DNA of 64,000 nt, taken from VAXT01 sp038040395. Its GTDB lineage: Bacteria; Actinomycetota; Thermoleophilia; Gaiellales; Gaiellaceae. Positions 51,225 to 59,351 of this stretch are shown piece after piece. A model generated the notes under the pieces. It saw nothing but the letters and a program-made list of their open reading frames with translations, did not search any database and was not told the origin of the DNA. The position numbers and the translations under genes are program-made. The stretch lies in contig JBBPIJ010000003.1 in NCBI GenBank assembly GCA_038040395.1, forward strand, positions 1 through 64,000, written 5' to 3'. Each line of letters opens with the position of its first letter. Position 1 is the first letter of the stretch.

Positions 51225-52477
51225 GGCGCCTGCCCCCGACCACCGTCTACTACGGCCTCGAGTTCCTGCTCTCGATGCCGACCTTCATCGTCGTCGCGGT
51301 CTACCTCGTCCGCGACCTCCAGCTCTCGCCGCTCCAGCTCGTGTTGATGGGCACTGCGATGGAGGCAACGGTCTTCCTGTTCGAGGTGCCGACAGGCGTC
51401 GTCGCCGACACCTACGGCCGCCGCCTCTCGCTTACGGTCGGGTTCCTCGGCATGGGGACGGCCTGGCTCCTCGTCGGAGTCGTGTCGTCAGCGTGGCTCG
51501 TGATCGCGCTGTGGGCCTTCTGGGGGCTCGCCTACACCTTTACGAGCGGGGCCTACGAGGCCTGGATCACGGACGAGGTCGGAGTCGACAACGTGGCGCC
51601 GGTCTTCCTCCGAGGTGCGCGCGTTTCGTATGTAGGGGCGATCCTCGGCCTGGTCCTCCTGGTCGCCCTGGGCACGCAGTCGGTCCGCGCCGCGGTGATC
51701 GCGGGCGGGGCGATCTCGATTGCCTGCGCCGTCGGCTGCATCTTCCTGATGCCCGAGACGGGATTCCATCGGCGTACGGCGGCCGAACGACAGGGCCCAC
51801 TGACCGAGCTGCGGACGACCGCCCGCACGGCGGCGAGATTCGTGCGCGCAGCCCCGCTCCTGGTTCTGATCATCGGCATCTCGATCTTTGAAGGGGCCTC
51901 GAGCGAGGCGTTCGACCGGCTGAAGGAGGCGCACTTCCTGCGCGACGTCGGGCTTCCGTCGATCGGTCATTTCCCGGCGGTCGTGTGGTTCGGCGCGTTC
52001 GCCGTGGTCGCGATGCTGTTCGGGTTCTTCATCCTCGGTGCCCTGCAGAAGCGCTTCGAGCGCTCCGGCACGGAGCAGATCACGATGTTTCTGCTCATGT
52101 TCACGGCTCTGCTCGTGATCTCCCAGCTCCTCTTCGCACTGACGGCAAGCCCGGTGATCGCGATCGGAGCGGTGCTTGCGGTCATTCTCGTGAGAGATGT
52201 GGGATCGCCACTCTGGATGATCTGGGTGAACAAGCAGATCACCGACTCGAGCGTGCGAGCGACGGTGCTTTCGATGACCGGCCAGGGAGACGCAATCGGC
52301 CAGGCCGCCGTCGGTCCCGTGCTCGGCGTCATCGCAAGCGCGTACGGCATCTCTTCAGGGCTCGCCGTCGGCGCCCTGTTCCTCCTGCCTGCCCTTGGTC
52401 TCTATGCGCGCGCCCTCCGCCACGGAGGCCGAGAGCCGGAGCTCGAGGACCTCCCCGCGCCGGCACCATCAGCGTGA
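51221..52477 (+). CDS. MFS transporter (probable CTG start)
   Basis: 418 aa if begun at CTG 51221, which overlaps the GNAT stop as CTGA and has AAGGG six bases upstream. The first ATG in frame (51275, 400 aa) would cut the first transmembrane helix in half (YYGLEFLLSMPTFIVVAVYLV), and no ATG, GTG or TTG lies closer. About 12 helices. The loop after helix 2, EVPTGVVADTYGRRLSL, is the MFS signature. Likely a drug or metabolite exporter. Confidence 0.85.
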   Translation: MRRLPPTTVYYGLEFLLSMPTFIVVAVYLVRDLQLSPLQLVLMGTAMEATVFLFEVPTGVVADTYGRRLSLTVGFLGMGTAWLLVGVVSSAWLVIALWAFWGLAYTFTSGAYEAWITDEVGVDNVAPVFLRGARVSYVGAILGLVLLVALGTQSVRAAVIAGGAISIACAVGCIFLMPETGFHRRTAAERQGPLTELRTTARTAARFVRAAPLLVLIIGISIFEGASSEAFDRLKEAHFLRDVGLPSIGHFPAVVWFGAFAVVAMLFGFFILGALQKRFERSGTEQITMFLLMFTALLVISQLLFALTASPVIAIGAVLAVILVRDVGSPLWMIWVNKQITDSSVRATVLSMTGQGDAIGQAAVGPVLGVIASAYGISSGLAVGALFLLPALGLYARALRHGGREPELEDLPAPAPSA

Positions 52478-52503
52478 TCCTGGTACCCTCGCTGGCGTCG
52501 TAA

Positions 52504-52541
52504 GAGGCGACGAGGCCTCGGGCAAGCGCCCGGGGCTTTTT
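52504..52541 (+). terminator. Leader terminator before glnA2
   Basis: GCCTCGGGC-AAGC-GCCCGGGGC (52515-52536, one G-T pair), then five T, only 8 bp before the GAGGAGG ribosome binding site of glnA2. An upstream GAGGC (52504-52508) can pair with GCCTC (52515-52519) and compete with the terminator, giving a 6-nt loop GACGAG. It could merely end the MFS transcript, but the match to the glnA1 leader suggests attenuation. Confidence 0.6.
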
Positions 52542-52562
52542 GCGTTCTTGAGGAGGATTTCC

Positions 52563-53930
52563 GTGGCGGAACAGGTCGAGTCGAAGAACAGGGCGACATC
52601 GAGCGAGGAAGCTCGCAAGGACGCGCTGAAGAAGATCAAGGAGGACGGAGTCGAGTTCCTGCTCCTCTGGTTCACCGACCTCGAGGGGCACCTGAAGAGC
52701 TTCGCCGTCACCCCGAGCGAGATTCCCGGCGCGCTCGACGACGGCATGGGCTTCGACGGTTCGTCGATCACCGGCTTCAACGCGATCGAAGAGTCGGACA
52801 TGGTGGCGATCCCCGATCCGGGCACCTATCGGATGATGCCCTGGAAGGAAGGCGAGACGAAGGTCGGCCGCATGATCTGCGACGTCGTCACGCCCGACGG
52901 CGAGCCCTACGAGGGCGACCCTCGTTACGTCCTGCGCCGCGCTCTCGACCGGATGAAGGCGATGGGCTTCGAGACCTTCAACGTCGGGCCGGAGCTCGAG
53001 TACTTCCTGTTCAAGGACGACAAAGGCACCGAGACGCTCGACGAAGGCGGCTACTTCGCGATGACGACGCTGGACGCCGCCAGCGAGCTGCGCCAGGAGA
53101 CCGTCCGGGGCCTCGAGCAGATGGGGATTCCGGTGGAGTACGTCCACCACGAGGTCGGCCCGTCGCAGCACGAGATCGACATCCGCTTCGCCCCCGCGCT
53201 CGAGATGGCCGACCACACGCTGACCTACCGCCTGATCGTCAAGGAGATCGCGAAGAAGGCCGGCTTCCACGCGACCTTCATGCCGAAGCCGATCTTCGGC
53301 GAGAACGGGTCCGGGATGCACACGCACCAGTCCCTCTTCAACGACGGCCGCAATGCCTTCTTCGACGCGGACGACCCGTGGAACTTGTCCGAGGTCGGCA
53401 AGGGCTTCATCGCCGGCCAGCTACGGCATGCGCGTGAGATCTCGGCGATCTTCGCGCAGTGGGTGAACTCCTACAAGCGGCTCGTCCCGGGTTACGAGGC
53501 GCCGGTCTACGTCGCCTGGTCGCGCCGGAATCGGTCGGCCCTGATCCGCATCCCGCTCTACAAGCCGGGCTCGGAGCAGGCGACGCGCGCCGAGATTCGG
53601 TGCCCCGATCCCGCCTGCAACCCCTACCTCACCTTTGCCGCGCTGCTGCACGCGGGCCTCGAAGGGATCGAGCAGGGCTACGAGCTGCCGGAGCCGATGG
53701 AGACGAACCTGTACCACCTGACGCCGGAGCAGCGGAAGGAGCGCGGCATCGTCTCGCTCCCGGAGACGCTCGGCGAGGCGATCGACGCCCTGGCGGAGTC
53801 GGAGCTCGCGCGCAAGGCGCTCGGCCCGCACATCTTCGACCGCTACATCGAGCTCAAGCGGAAGGAGTGGGACGAGTACCGAGTTCAGCTGACCGACTGG
53901 GAAACGGACCGCTACTTGTCCGTTCTCTAG
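52563..53930 (+). CDS. glnA: Glutamine synthetase type I, paralogue 2
   Basis: 455 aa from GTG 52563 with GAGGAGG six bases upstream. Shorter than paralogue 1 and more GSI-alpha-like. Markers: LLLWFTDLEGHLKS, GFDGSSITGF, GPELEYFL, HHEVGPSQHEID, NGSGMHTHQSLF and NRSALIRIP. The adenylylation-site region is NLYHLTPEQ, so the Tyr is kept. It ligates ammonia to glutamate. Opposite strand to the glnA1 operon, with its own leader terminator. Confidence 0.95.
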   Translation: MAEQVESKNRATSSEEARKDALKKIKEDGVEFLLLWFTDLEGHLKSFAVTPSEIPGALDDGMGFDGSSITGFNAIEESDMVAIPDPGTYRMMPWKEGETKVGRMICDVVTPDGEPYEGDPRYVLRRALDRMKAMGFETFNVGPELEYFLFKDDKGTETLDEGGYFAMTTLDAASELRQETVRGLEQMGIPVEYVHHEVGPSQHEIDIRFAPALEMADHTLTYRLIVKEIAKKAGFHATFMPKPIFGENGSGMHTHQSLFNDGRNAFFDADDPWNLSEVGKGFIAGQLRHAREISAIFAQWVNSYKRLVPGYEAPVYVAWSRRNRSALIRIPLYKPGSEQATRAEIRCPDPACNPYLTFAALLHAGLEGIEQGYELPEPMETNLYHLTPEQRKERGIVSLPETLGEAIDALAESELARKALGPHIFDRYIELKRKEWDEYRVQLTDWETDRYLSVL

Positions 53931-54002
53931 GAAAGTAGGACAATCGAGATCTCACCGGTCCTTGCTGCTAGGCGAGCGGCAAGTGATCGCTGACGGCCGA
54001 TT

Positions 54003-54029
54003 GCGGGCTGCTTTTCGGAGCAGCCCGTA
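54003..54029. terminator. Hairpin after glnA2
   Basis: CGGGCTGCT and AGCAGCCCG, 9-bp perfect stem with loop TTTCGG, between two convergent genes. It has no clean T tract on either strand but is well placed as a shared terminator. Confidence 0.5.
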
Positions 54030-54035
54030 GTCGTT

Positions 54036-54290
54036 CTAGAGAAAGTTGAGGACGGCGTCGCGGTCGACGCTCAGGCCGATCACGCCGCTGCTTGCGTCGA
54101 TCTCGGAGATCGCGGCGGCCGGGACGAGGCGGCGGCGGCGCGAGAGGAAGCCGGAGCGCACGGAGATGGCGTCCGGGATATCCGGAGTGCTGCCGTACAT
54201 CGGAGCCTCGACGGTGCCGATGATGCGACCCTTCACGTCCGCGACGAGATAGCCGATCGTGCGGAGGAGGTCGGCGTGGGCAGGGCTCAT
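54036..54290 (-). CDS. Small PRC-barrel-like protein
   Basis: 84 aa. The sequence IGYLVADVKGRIIGTVEAP followed by SRRRRLVPAAAISEIDASSGVIGLS fits the beta pattern of a PRC-barrel domain, including the usual V..I..ID near the end. No transmembrane segment. Its ATG is divergent from the histidine kinase gene. Function unknown. Confidence 0.65.
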   Translation of the reverse strand: MSPAHADLLRTIGYLVADVKGRIIGTVEAPMYGSTPDIPDAISVRSGFLSRRRRLVPAAAISEIDASSGVIGLSVDRDAVLNFL

Positions 54291-54463
54291 GAGGCGGAAC
54301 CTACCCAGGCCGTGTGACGGAAAACGTCGAACGTCGTAAGGGTTTTGTTAACCATCCCAGCGAGGTTTCGCCCGCGGTGCTCGGCTCCCTCCCGCGGGGA
54401 TATCGATCCCTCGGCGGGGGCGTCTCGGTCGGCTCGTCTCCATCGTCTTCCTACAATCGGCAG

Positions 54464-55867
54464 ATGGACGCTCCGGCTCGATACCTGCAGCTCCTGACGG
54501 AGACGATCGCGGCCGTGAACTCGACGCTCGATCTCGAGGAGGTCCTCGGGCTCGTGGCCCGCAAAGTCGCTGAGGCGCTCGAGGCGGACGCGTGCTTCGT
54601 CTACCTCTACGACGAGCAGGCGGGCGAGCTCGTGCTGCGCGCGACGCACGGGACGCGGGTCGAGGAGATGACGCGCACGCCGCGGATGCGCCCGGGTGAG
54701 GGAATCACCGGCACGGCCGCCGAAGAGCGCTCTCCGATCATGATCCCGAGCCAGGCGCACCTCGACGAGCGGTTCAAGGCGTTCCCGAACCTGCCCGAGG
54801 ACGAGTACGAGTCGATCCTCGCCGTTCCGATCCTGGCCCGGACGAAGCTCGCCGGCGCGTTGAATGTGCGCACGGTCGAGCCGCGGGAGTTCTCGCAGGC
54901 CGAGATCGACCTCCTCGTCGCGATCGCCGCCCAGGTGGCGCAGACGATCGAGCACGCGAAGCTCTACGCGGACGCCCAGGCGCGGGTCTCCGAGCTCGAG
55001 GCGCTGGCGAAGATCTCCGAGGCGGTGTCCGAGTCGCTCTATCTAGAGGAGTCGCTCGAGGCGATCGTGAAGACGACGATGGAAGCGGTCGGTGCGACCG
55101 GCGCTGCGCTCGTCCTCGAGGACGGGAACATCGCCTGGCCCGAAGGCCAGCCCGGAAAGCACAACGTACGTCTCCCTCTACGGTGGAAACGTCGCCAGAT
55201 CGGCGAGCTCGTCTGTGACCGCGACACGCCCTTCAGCGAGCAGGAGCATGCGCTCCTCGTGTCGATCGCCCACCACGCAGCCGTGGCGCTCGAGCACGGC
55301 CGAGCCGTGATGCGCGGCGTTCTCGCCCAGGAGATCCACCATCGCGTCAAGAACAACCTCCAGACGGTCGCCTCACTCCTGCGGCTTCAGGCTCGCTCCG
55401 ACGAGATCGACCCGAGGAAGGCGCTCGAGGACTCGGTCAATCGGATACTCGCGATCGCCGCTGTGCACGAGGTGCTGACCGAGCGCCGCGACGAGGAGGT
55501 CGAGCTCGGCGCGCTGCTCGACCGGCTGCGGGCGATGCTCGTGCAGGGCCTGGGAGCGGAGAAGCACGTCGAGACTGCGCTTGCGCACGTCTCGCTCGCG
55601 GGCGGGCGCGCGACAGCACTGGCACTGGTCTTCAGCGAGCTTCTCCAGAACGCGCTCGAGCACGGCGGCGACTCGGTCCGGGTCGAGCTGTCTCGGCGAG
55701 ACGGTGAGGTCGTCCTCGCGATCGCAGACGACGGAAGCGGCATCAAAGACGAAACAGGCGGGACCGGGCTCTCGATCGTCCGCGCCCTCGTCCGCGACGA
55801 GCTGCGCGGCACCCTCGAGCTGAGCTCGAACGGTGGCCTCCGCGCCGAGGTGGTGTTCCCAGCGTGA
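54464..55867 (+). CDS. GAF-GAF sensor histidine kinase (HisKA_2/HWE type)
   Basis: 467 aa, soluble. GAF domain 1 about 8-160 (ADACFVYLYDEQ, GEGITGTAAEER), GAF 2 about 175-285, a HisKA_2 dimerisation domain with EIHHRVKNNLQTV (phospho-acceptor probably His293), and an ATPase domain ending in DDGSGIKDETGGTGLSIV. This kinase class is the usual partner of ANTAR response regulators, as in EutW/EutV. An ANTAR regulator follows 115 bp downstream. The GAF ligand (nitrogen signal, redox, cNMP) cannot be read. Confidence 0.92.
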   Translation: MDAPARYLQLLTETIAAVNSTLDLEEVLGLVARKVAEALEADACFVYLYDEQAGELVLRATHGTRVEEMTRTPRMRPGEGITGTAAEERSPIMIPSQAHLDERFKAFPNLPEDEYESILAVPILARTKLAGALNVRTVEPREFSQAEIDLLVAIAAQVAQTIEHAKLYADAQARVSELEALAKISEAVSESLYLEESLEAIVKTTMEAVGATGAALVLEDGNIAWPEGQPGKHNVRLPLRWKRRQIGELVCDRDTPFSEQEHALLVSIAHHAAVALEHGRAVMRGVLAQEIHHRVKNNLQTVASLLRLQARSDEIDPRKALEDSVNRILAIAAVHEVLTERRDEEVELGALLDRLRAMLVQGLGAEKHVETALAHVSLAGGRATALALVFSELLQNALEHGGDSVRVELSRRDGEVVLAIADDGSGIKDETGGTGLSIVRALVRDELRGTLELSSNGGLRAEVVFPA

Positions 55868-55982
55868 CCTCTTCGGCCATGTCCGTCGCCAGGGTCCGGC
55901 CGCTGGCCTCCCTCCGGTTTCAGGCTATCGGCGTCGGGCGCACGCGTGTGAAACAGAATGGCGACGAAGGCGTGACAACTCG

Positions 55983-56555
55983 ATGAGGGTCCTGATCGCC
56001 GAGGACGAGACGATCATCCGGCTCGACCTGCGGGCTCTGCTCGAGCGGGCGGGGTTCGAGGTCTGCGCGGAGGCGCGCGACGGCGAGGAGGCGGTCGAGC
56101 TCGCACGAACGGAACAGCCGGACGTGGCCGTTCTCGACGTGAAGATGCCTCGCCTGGACGGGATCGAAGCAGCCCGCCGCATCCTCGACGAGCGGCCGAT
56201 TCCGATCGTGATGCTGACGGCGTACGGACAGGAGGAGCTCGTCTCGCGAGCCGTCGAGGCGGGCGTCTTCGGCTACCTTGTCAAGCCGTTTCGGGAGCAG
56301 GACCTGCTGCCGGCGATCCATACGGCGCGCGCCCGTCACGAGGAGCTCTCCGCACTCCGCGAGGAGGCGGACTCGCTGTCGGAGGCGCTCGCCGCGCGCA
56401 AGGTGATCGAGCGGGCCAAGGGTCTGCTGATGACGAAGGAGAACCTCTCCGAGGACGAGGCGTTTGCCCGGCTCCGGAAGGCGAGCCAGGTCTCGGGACG
56501 CCCGCTCAGGGTTGTCGCCGAGGCCGTGCTCGCGACCTTCGGCGCGGAGGTTTGA
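55983..56555 (+). CDS. ANTAR-domain response regulator (antiterminator)
   Basis: 190 aa from ATG 55983. Receiver domain 1-118 with acidic pair EDE (7-9), phospho-Asp52 in VLDVKMPRLDG, and Lys in LVKPF. A coiled coil (about 118-132) leads to the C-terminal ANTAR RNA-binding domain (about 130-190): ARKVIERAKGLLMTKENLSEDEAF and RKASQVSGRPLRVVAEAVL, shown here in two parts. Phosphorylated ANTAR dimers bind twin hexaloop hairpins and prevent termination. The glnA1 leader offers such a site. Confidence 0.95.
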   Translation: MRVLIAEDETIIRLDLRALLERAGFEVCAEARDGEEAVELARTEQPDVAVLDVKMPRLDGIEAARRILDERPIPIVMLTAYGQEELVSRAVEAGVFGYLVKPFREQDLLPAIHTARARHEELSALREEADSLSEALAARKVIERAKGLLMTKENLSEDEAFARLRKASQVSGRPLRVVAEAVLATFGAEV

Positions 56556-56578
56556 CGGCGTAGCAACAATGACGGGCC

Positions 56579-57373
56579 GTGAGCTTCCTTCGGTCCCATC
56601 GCTGGCGTCGCCGCCTCGTCATTGCCTCGATCCCTCTGTGGATCGCGCCTTTCGTCTACCTCGGGGTGCACTTCTCGCAGCCGGGCGATCCCGGCTCGCC
56701 CACTGCTCCCGGGGGCTCGTACTACGTTGAGCCGAAGCGGGCGCCGTTCACGGCTGCCGACAAGCGTGCGGTCAGGCCGGTGCTCAGGGAGTTCATCAGG
56801 ACGGCCGTCGCGCGGCAGGACGTCGCGCGCTCGTGGGATCTCTCCGCGCCGAGTCTCAGGGAGGGCGTCACGCGGAAGCAGTGGAACCGCGGCGACATCC
56901 CGGTCGTGCCGTACCCCGCGGCAGACAGAGGGCTGGGCACGTGGAGTTACGTCGAGTACTCGTACGTGGATACGGTCGGCCTCGAGGTCTTCCTCTTTCC
57001 GCAACCCGGCTCGGGCTATTCGGCGCTGACCGCCGACGTCGAGCTCGTGAAGGGGAAGAACGGACGATGGCAGGTCGACTACTGGCTGCCGAAGCGTTTC
57101 CACGGCCCGCCCGCCCTTGCCGCGCGAAAGACCCCGAGCGCACACAAGGGGAAGAAAGCGAAGACCCCGGGCAAGGCCGCCGGGTCGAGGCGGACACGCC
57201 GCGCGGTCGAGCAGTTCGCCCCGCCGCAAGGGCGGGCAAGAGGACTCTGGTGGGCGGTCCCGATCGGGTTGCTGTCCCTGATCGTCATCGTCCCGTTCTC
57301 GATCGTGTTCTTCTCCTGGTACCAGAACCGCAGAGCGGAGCGCGCGTATCTCCGCTCGAGGGGCGAGCTCTAG
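56579..57373 (+). CDS. Membrane protein of unknown function with two terminal helices
   Basis: 264 aa, GTG start. One helix near the N-terminus (about 13-31) and one near the C-terminus (about 225-248) enclose an extracytoplasmic NTF2-like region (PVLREFIRTAVARQDVARSWDLSAPSLREG pattern, shown in part as REFIRTAVARQD), then a Lys/Ala-rich basic linker. Follows the ANTAR gene by 23 bp, so possibly co-transcribed. No function assigned. Confidence 0.68.
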   Translation: MSFLRSHRWRRRLVIASIPLWIAPFVYLGVHFSQPGDPGSPTAPGGSYYVEPKRAPFTAADKRAVRPVLREFIRTAVARQDVARSWDLSAPSLREGVTRKQWNRGDIPVVPYPAADRGLGTWSYVEYSYVDTVGLEVFLFPQPGSGYSALTADVELVKGKNGRWQVDYWLPKRFHGPPALAARKTPSAHKGKKAKTPGKAAGSRRTRRAVEQFAPPQGRARGLWWAVPIGLLSLIVIVPFSIVFFSWYQNRRAERAYLRSRGEL

Positions 57374-57379
57374 TAGCTA

Positions 57380-59257
57380 CTAGGCGCCCGAGCGCTCGAA
57401 GAGCTGCTCCCAGCGAGAGAGCAAGGTCTGGAGCTCGTCGCGGGCGCGCCGATGGGCCGCGACGACGTCGATGTCTGCCCAGTCGTCCGCCAGCCGGCGC
57501 TCGAGCTCCGCGATCTCGGCCTCCCGGCCCGCGATGTCCGCCTCGAGCCGCTCCAGTTCGGTCGGGCCGGGGGGCTTCGGCACCTGCGCCTTGCGCTTCT
57601 TCGGCTTCTCGGGCGGCTGTTCGGCAACTGTGGCGCGGCTGTCTCGCGCAGCAACGTAGTCGGCCCAGCCGCCCTCGTAGGATCGAATCGTCCCTTCCTC
57701 GAGCGCGAGCGTCCGGTCGGCGATCGCGTCGAGGAGCGCGCGGTCGTGGGAGACGAGCAGGATGGTGCCGGGAAACGCGTCGAGGGCAGCCTCGAGGGCT
57801 TCTCTGCTCTCGAGGTCGAGATGGTTCGTCGGCTCGTCGAGGAGCAGTAGGTTCGCCCCGGAGGCGACGATCAACGCGAGCGCGAGCCGGCGCCGCTCGC
57901 CTCCGGAGAGGACCGCGACCGACCGCTCGTGCATCTCCCACCCCGTGAAGAGGAAGCGCCCGAGCAGGTTCTGCGCCTGTGGGCGCTGGAGCCCGGTGGC
58001 GTTCTGCGTGACCGCGAGCACCGACCGGCTCTCGTCGAGCTCGATCTCGTGCTGGGAGAAGTACGCGGCCTCGACGCCGTGGCCGAGCTTCAGCTTTCCG
58101 GCGACGGCCTCCCGGCGGCCGAGCAAGGTCTCGAGCAGCGTCGTCTTCCCCGAGCCGTTGGGGCCGACGAGAGCCACGTGCTCTCCGCGCTCGATCGCAA
58201 ACGACACTCCGGAGAGGAGCTCCTTGTCTCCGGCGGCAAGCTCGACTCCCTCGGCCTCGACGACCGTGCGCCCGCTTCGCTTCGGCTGGAGGAACTCGAA
58301 GCCCAGGCTCTTCGCCCGCCGAGTCAGCAGCGAGATCTCGCCCTTGACCTCGGCGCGCTCCTTCTCGAGCCGGCCGATCTGCGTCAGCTTCGCCTGCGCA
58401 CGCTTGGCCAGGTTCTTCTTGGCGCGGAAGCGCTCGACGAAGCGCTCGAGGCGGGCGATGTCGACGTCGAAGCGTTGTGCCGCCGTGGTCGCCGCCGCCA
58501 GGCGAGCCGCTTTCTCCCGGCGCCAGTTGTGCCAGGGCCCCGGGAAGTACGTCGACCGGCCGGCCTCGAGCTCGAGCACAGCGGTCGTCACGGCTTCGAG
58601 GAACCAGCGGTCGTGGGCGACGAGGATGACCGCGGCGTCGATCGACTGGAGCTCGCGCTCGAGCCACTCGAGGCTTGCGACGTCGAGGTGGTTCGTCGGC
58701 TCGTCGAGGAGCAGCAGGTCGGGATCTCCGCCGAGCGCGCGGGCAAGCGAGGCGCGCGTCAGCTCTCCGCCCGAGAACGTCGAGAGTGGGCGCTCGAGGG
58801 CGTCCGATCCAAAACCGAGGTTGCGCGTGACCGAGTCGAGCCGCTCGCGCCATGCATAGCCGCCGGCGTGCTCGAGGCGAGCCTGCGTCTCGGAGTACCG
58901 GCGGAGGGTCGCCGCCTCGTGGTCGCCCGCTGCCATCGCCTCTTCGAGCCGGCGAAGCTCCTGCTCGGCGGCGGTCAGGTCGGCCGCACCCGAGAGAACG
59001 TAGTCACGGAGCGAGGCTTCGCTCTCAGCCGGGGGCCGCTGGTCGTGGAGCGCGATGCGAGTCCCCTTGGCCAACGAGAGCTTGCCGCCGTGGAGCTCGG
59101 TCTCCCCGTTCAGGATCCGGAGCAGGGTCGTCTTGCCGGCCCCGTTCGGCCCGGAGAGCGAGACCCGGTCGCGCCGCTCCACCTTGAACGAAACGCCGTC
59201 GAAGAGCGGGTCGCCGGAAAGCTCCTTGCGGAGGTTGGTTGCTGTGACGACAGCCAC
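57380..59257 (-). CDS. ABC-F family ATPase
   Basis: 625 aa, GTG start. Two fused ABC ATPase domains without membrane segments: Walker A GPNGAGKTT and GPNGSGKTT, signatures FSGGELTRA and LSGGERRRL, Walker B LLLLDEPTNHLD twice. A charged linker joins them and a C-terminal coiled coil follows (about 560-620). ABC-F proteins act on ribosomes (translation factor or antibiotic protection). It reads like a housekeeping Uup/EttA-type member rather than a known resistance type. Confidence 0.92.
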   Translation of the reverse strand: MAVVTATNLRKELSGDPLFDGVSFKVERRDRVSLSGPNGAGKTTLLRILNGETELHGGKLSLAKGTRIALHDQRPPAESEASLRDYVLSGAADLTAAEQELRRLEEAMAAGDHEAATLRRYSETQARLEHAGGYAWRERLDSVTRNLGFGSDALERPLSTFSGGELTRASLARALGGDPDLLLLDEPTNHLDVASLEWLERELQSIDAAVILVAHDRWFLEAVTTAVLELEAGRSTYFPGPWHNWRREKAARLAAATTAAQRFDVDIARLERFVERFRAKKNLAKRAQAKLTQIGRLEKERAEVKGEISLLTRRAKSLGFEFLQPKRSGRTVVEAEGVELAAGDKELLSGVSFAIERGEHVALVGPNGSGKTTLLETLLGRREAVAGKLKLGHGVEAAYFSQHEIELDESRSVLAVTQNATGLQRPQAQNLLGRFLFTGWEMHERSVAVLSGGERRRLALALIVASGANLLLLDEPTNHLDLESREALEAALDAFPGTILLVSHDRALLDAIADRTLALEEGTIRSYEGGWADYVAARDSRATVAEQPPEKPKKRKAQVPKPPGPTELERLEADIAGREAEIAELERRLADDWADIDVVAAHRRARDELQTLLSRWEQLFERSGA

Positions 59258-59351
59258 GTTCTAAGCGTAGAGGTCGCGCTTGCTCGGGCTTCGGCGCACT
59301 TCTCGTCCCGGCTCGCGTACGTAGGTCGAATTATGTGAAGCTTCGGTAGCG

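Noticed and set aside
52491..52541. Calling the glnA2 leader a canonical ANTAR target
   Set aside because: Loops are GACGAG (no A1) and a 7-nt loop; only the glnA1 leader meets the twin hexaloop A1/G4 rule.
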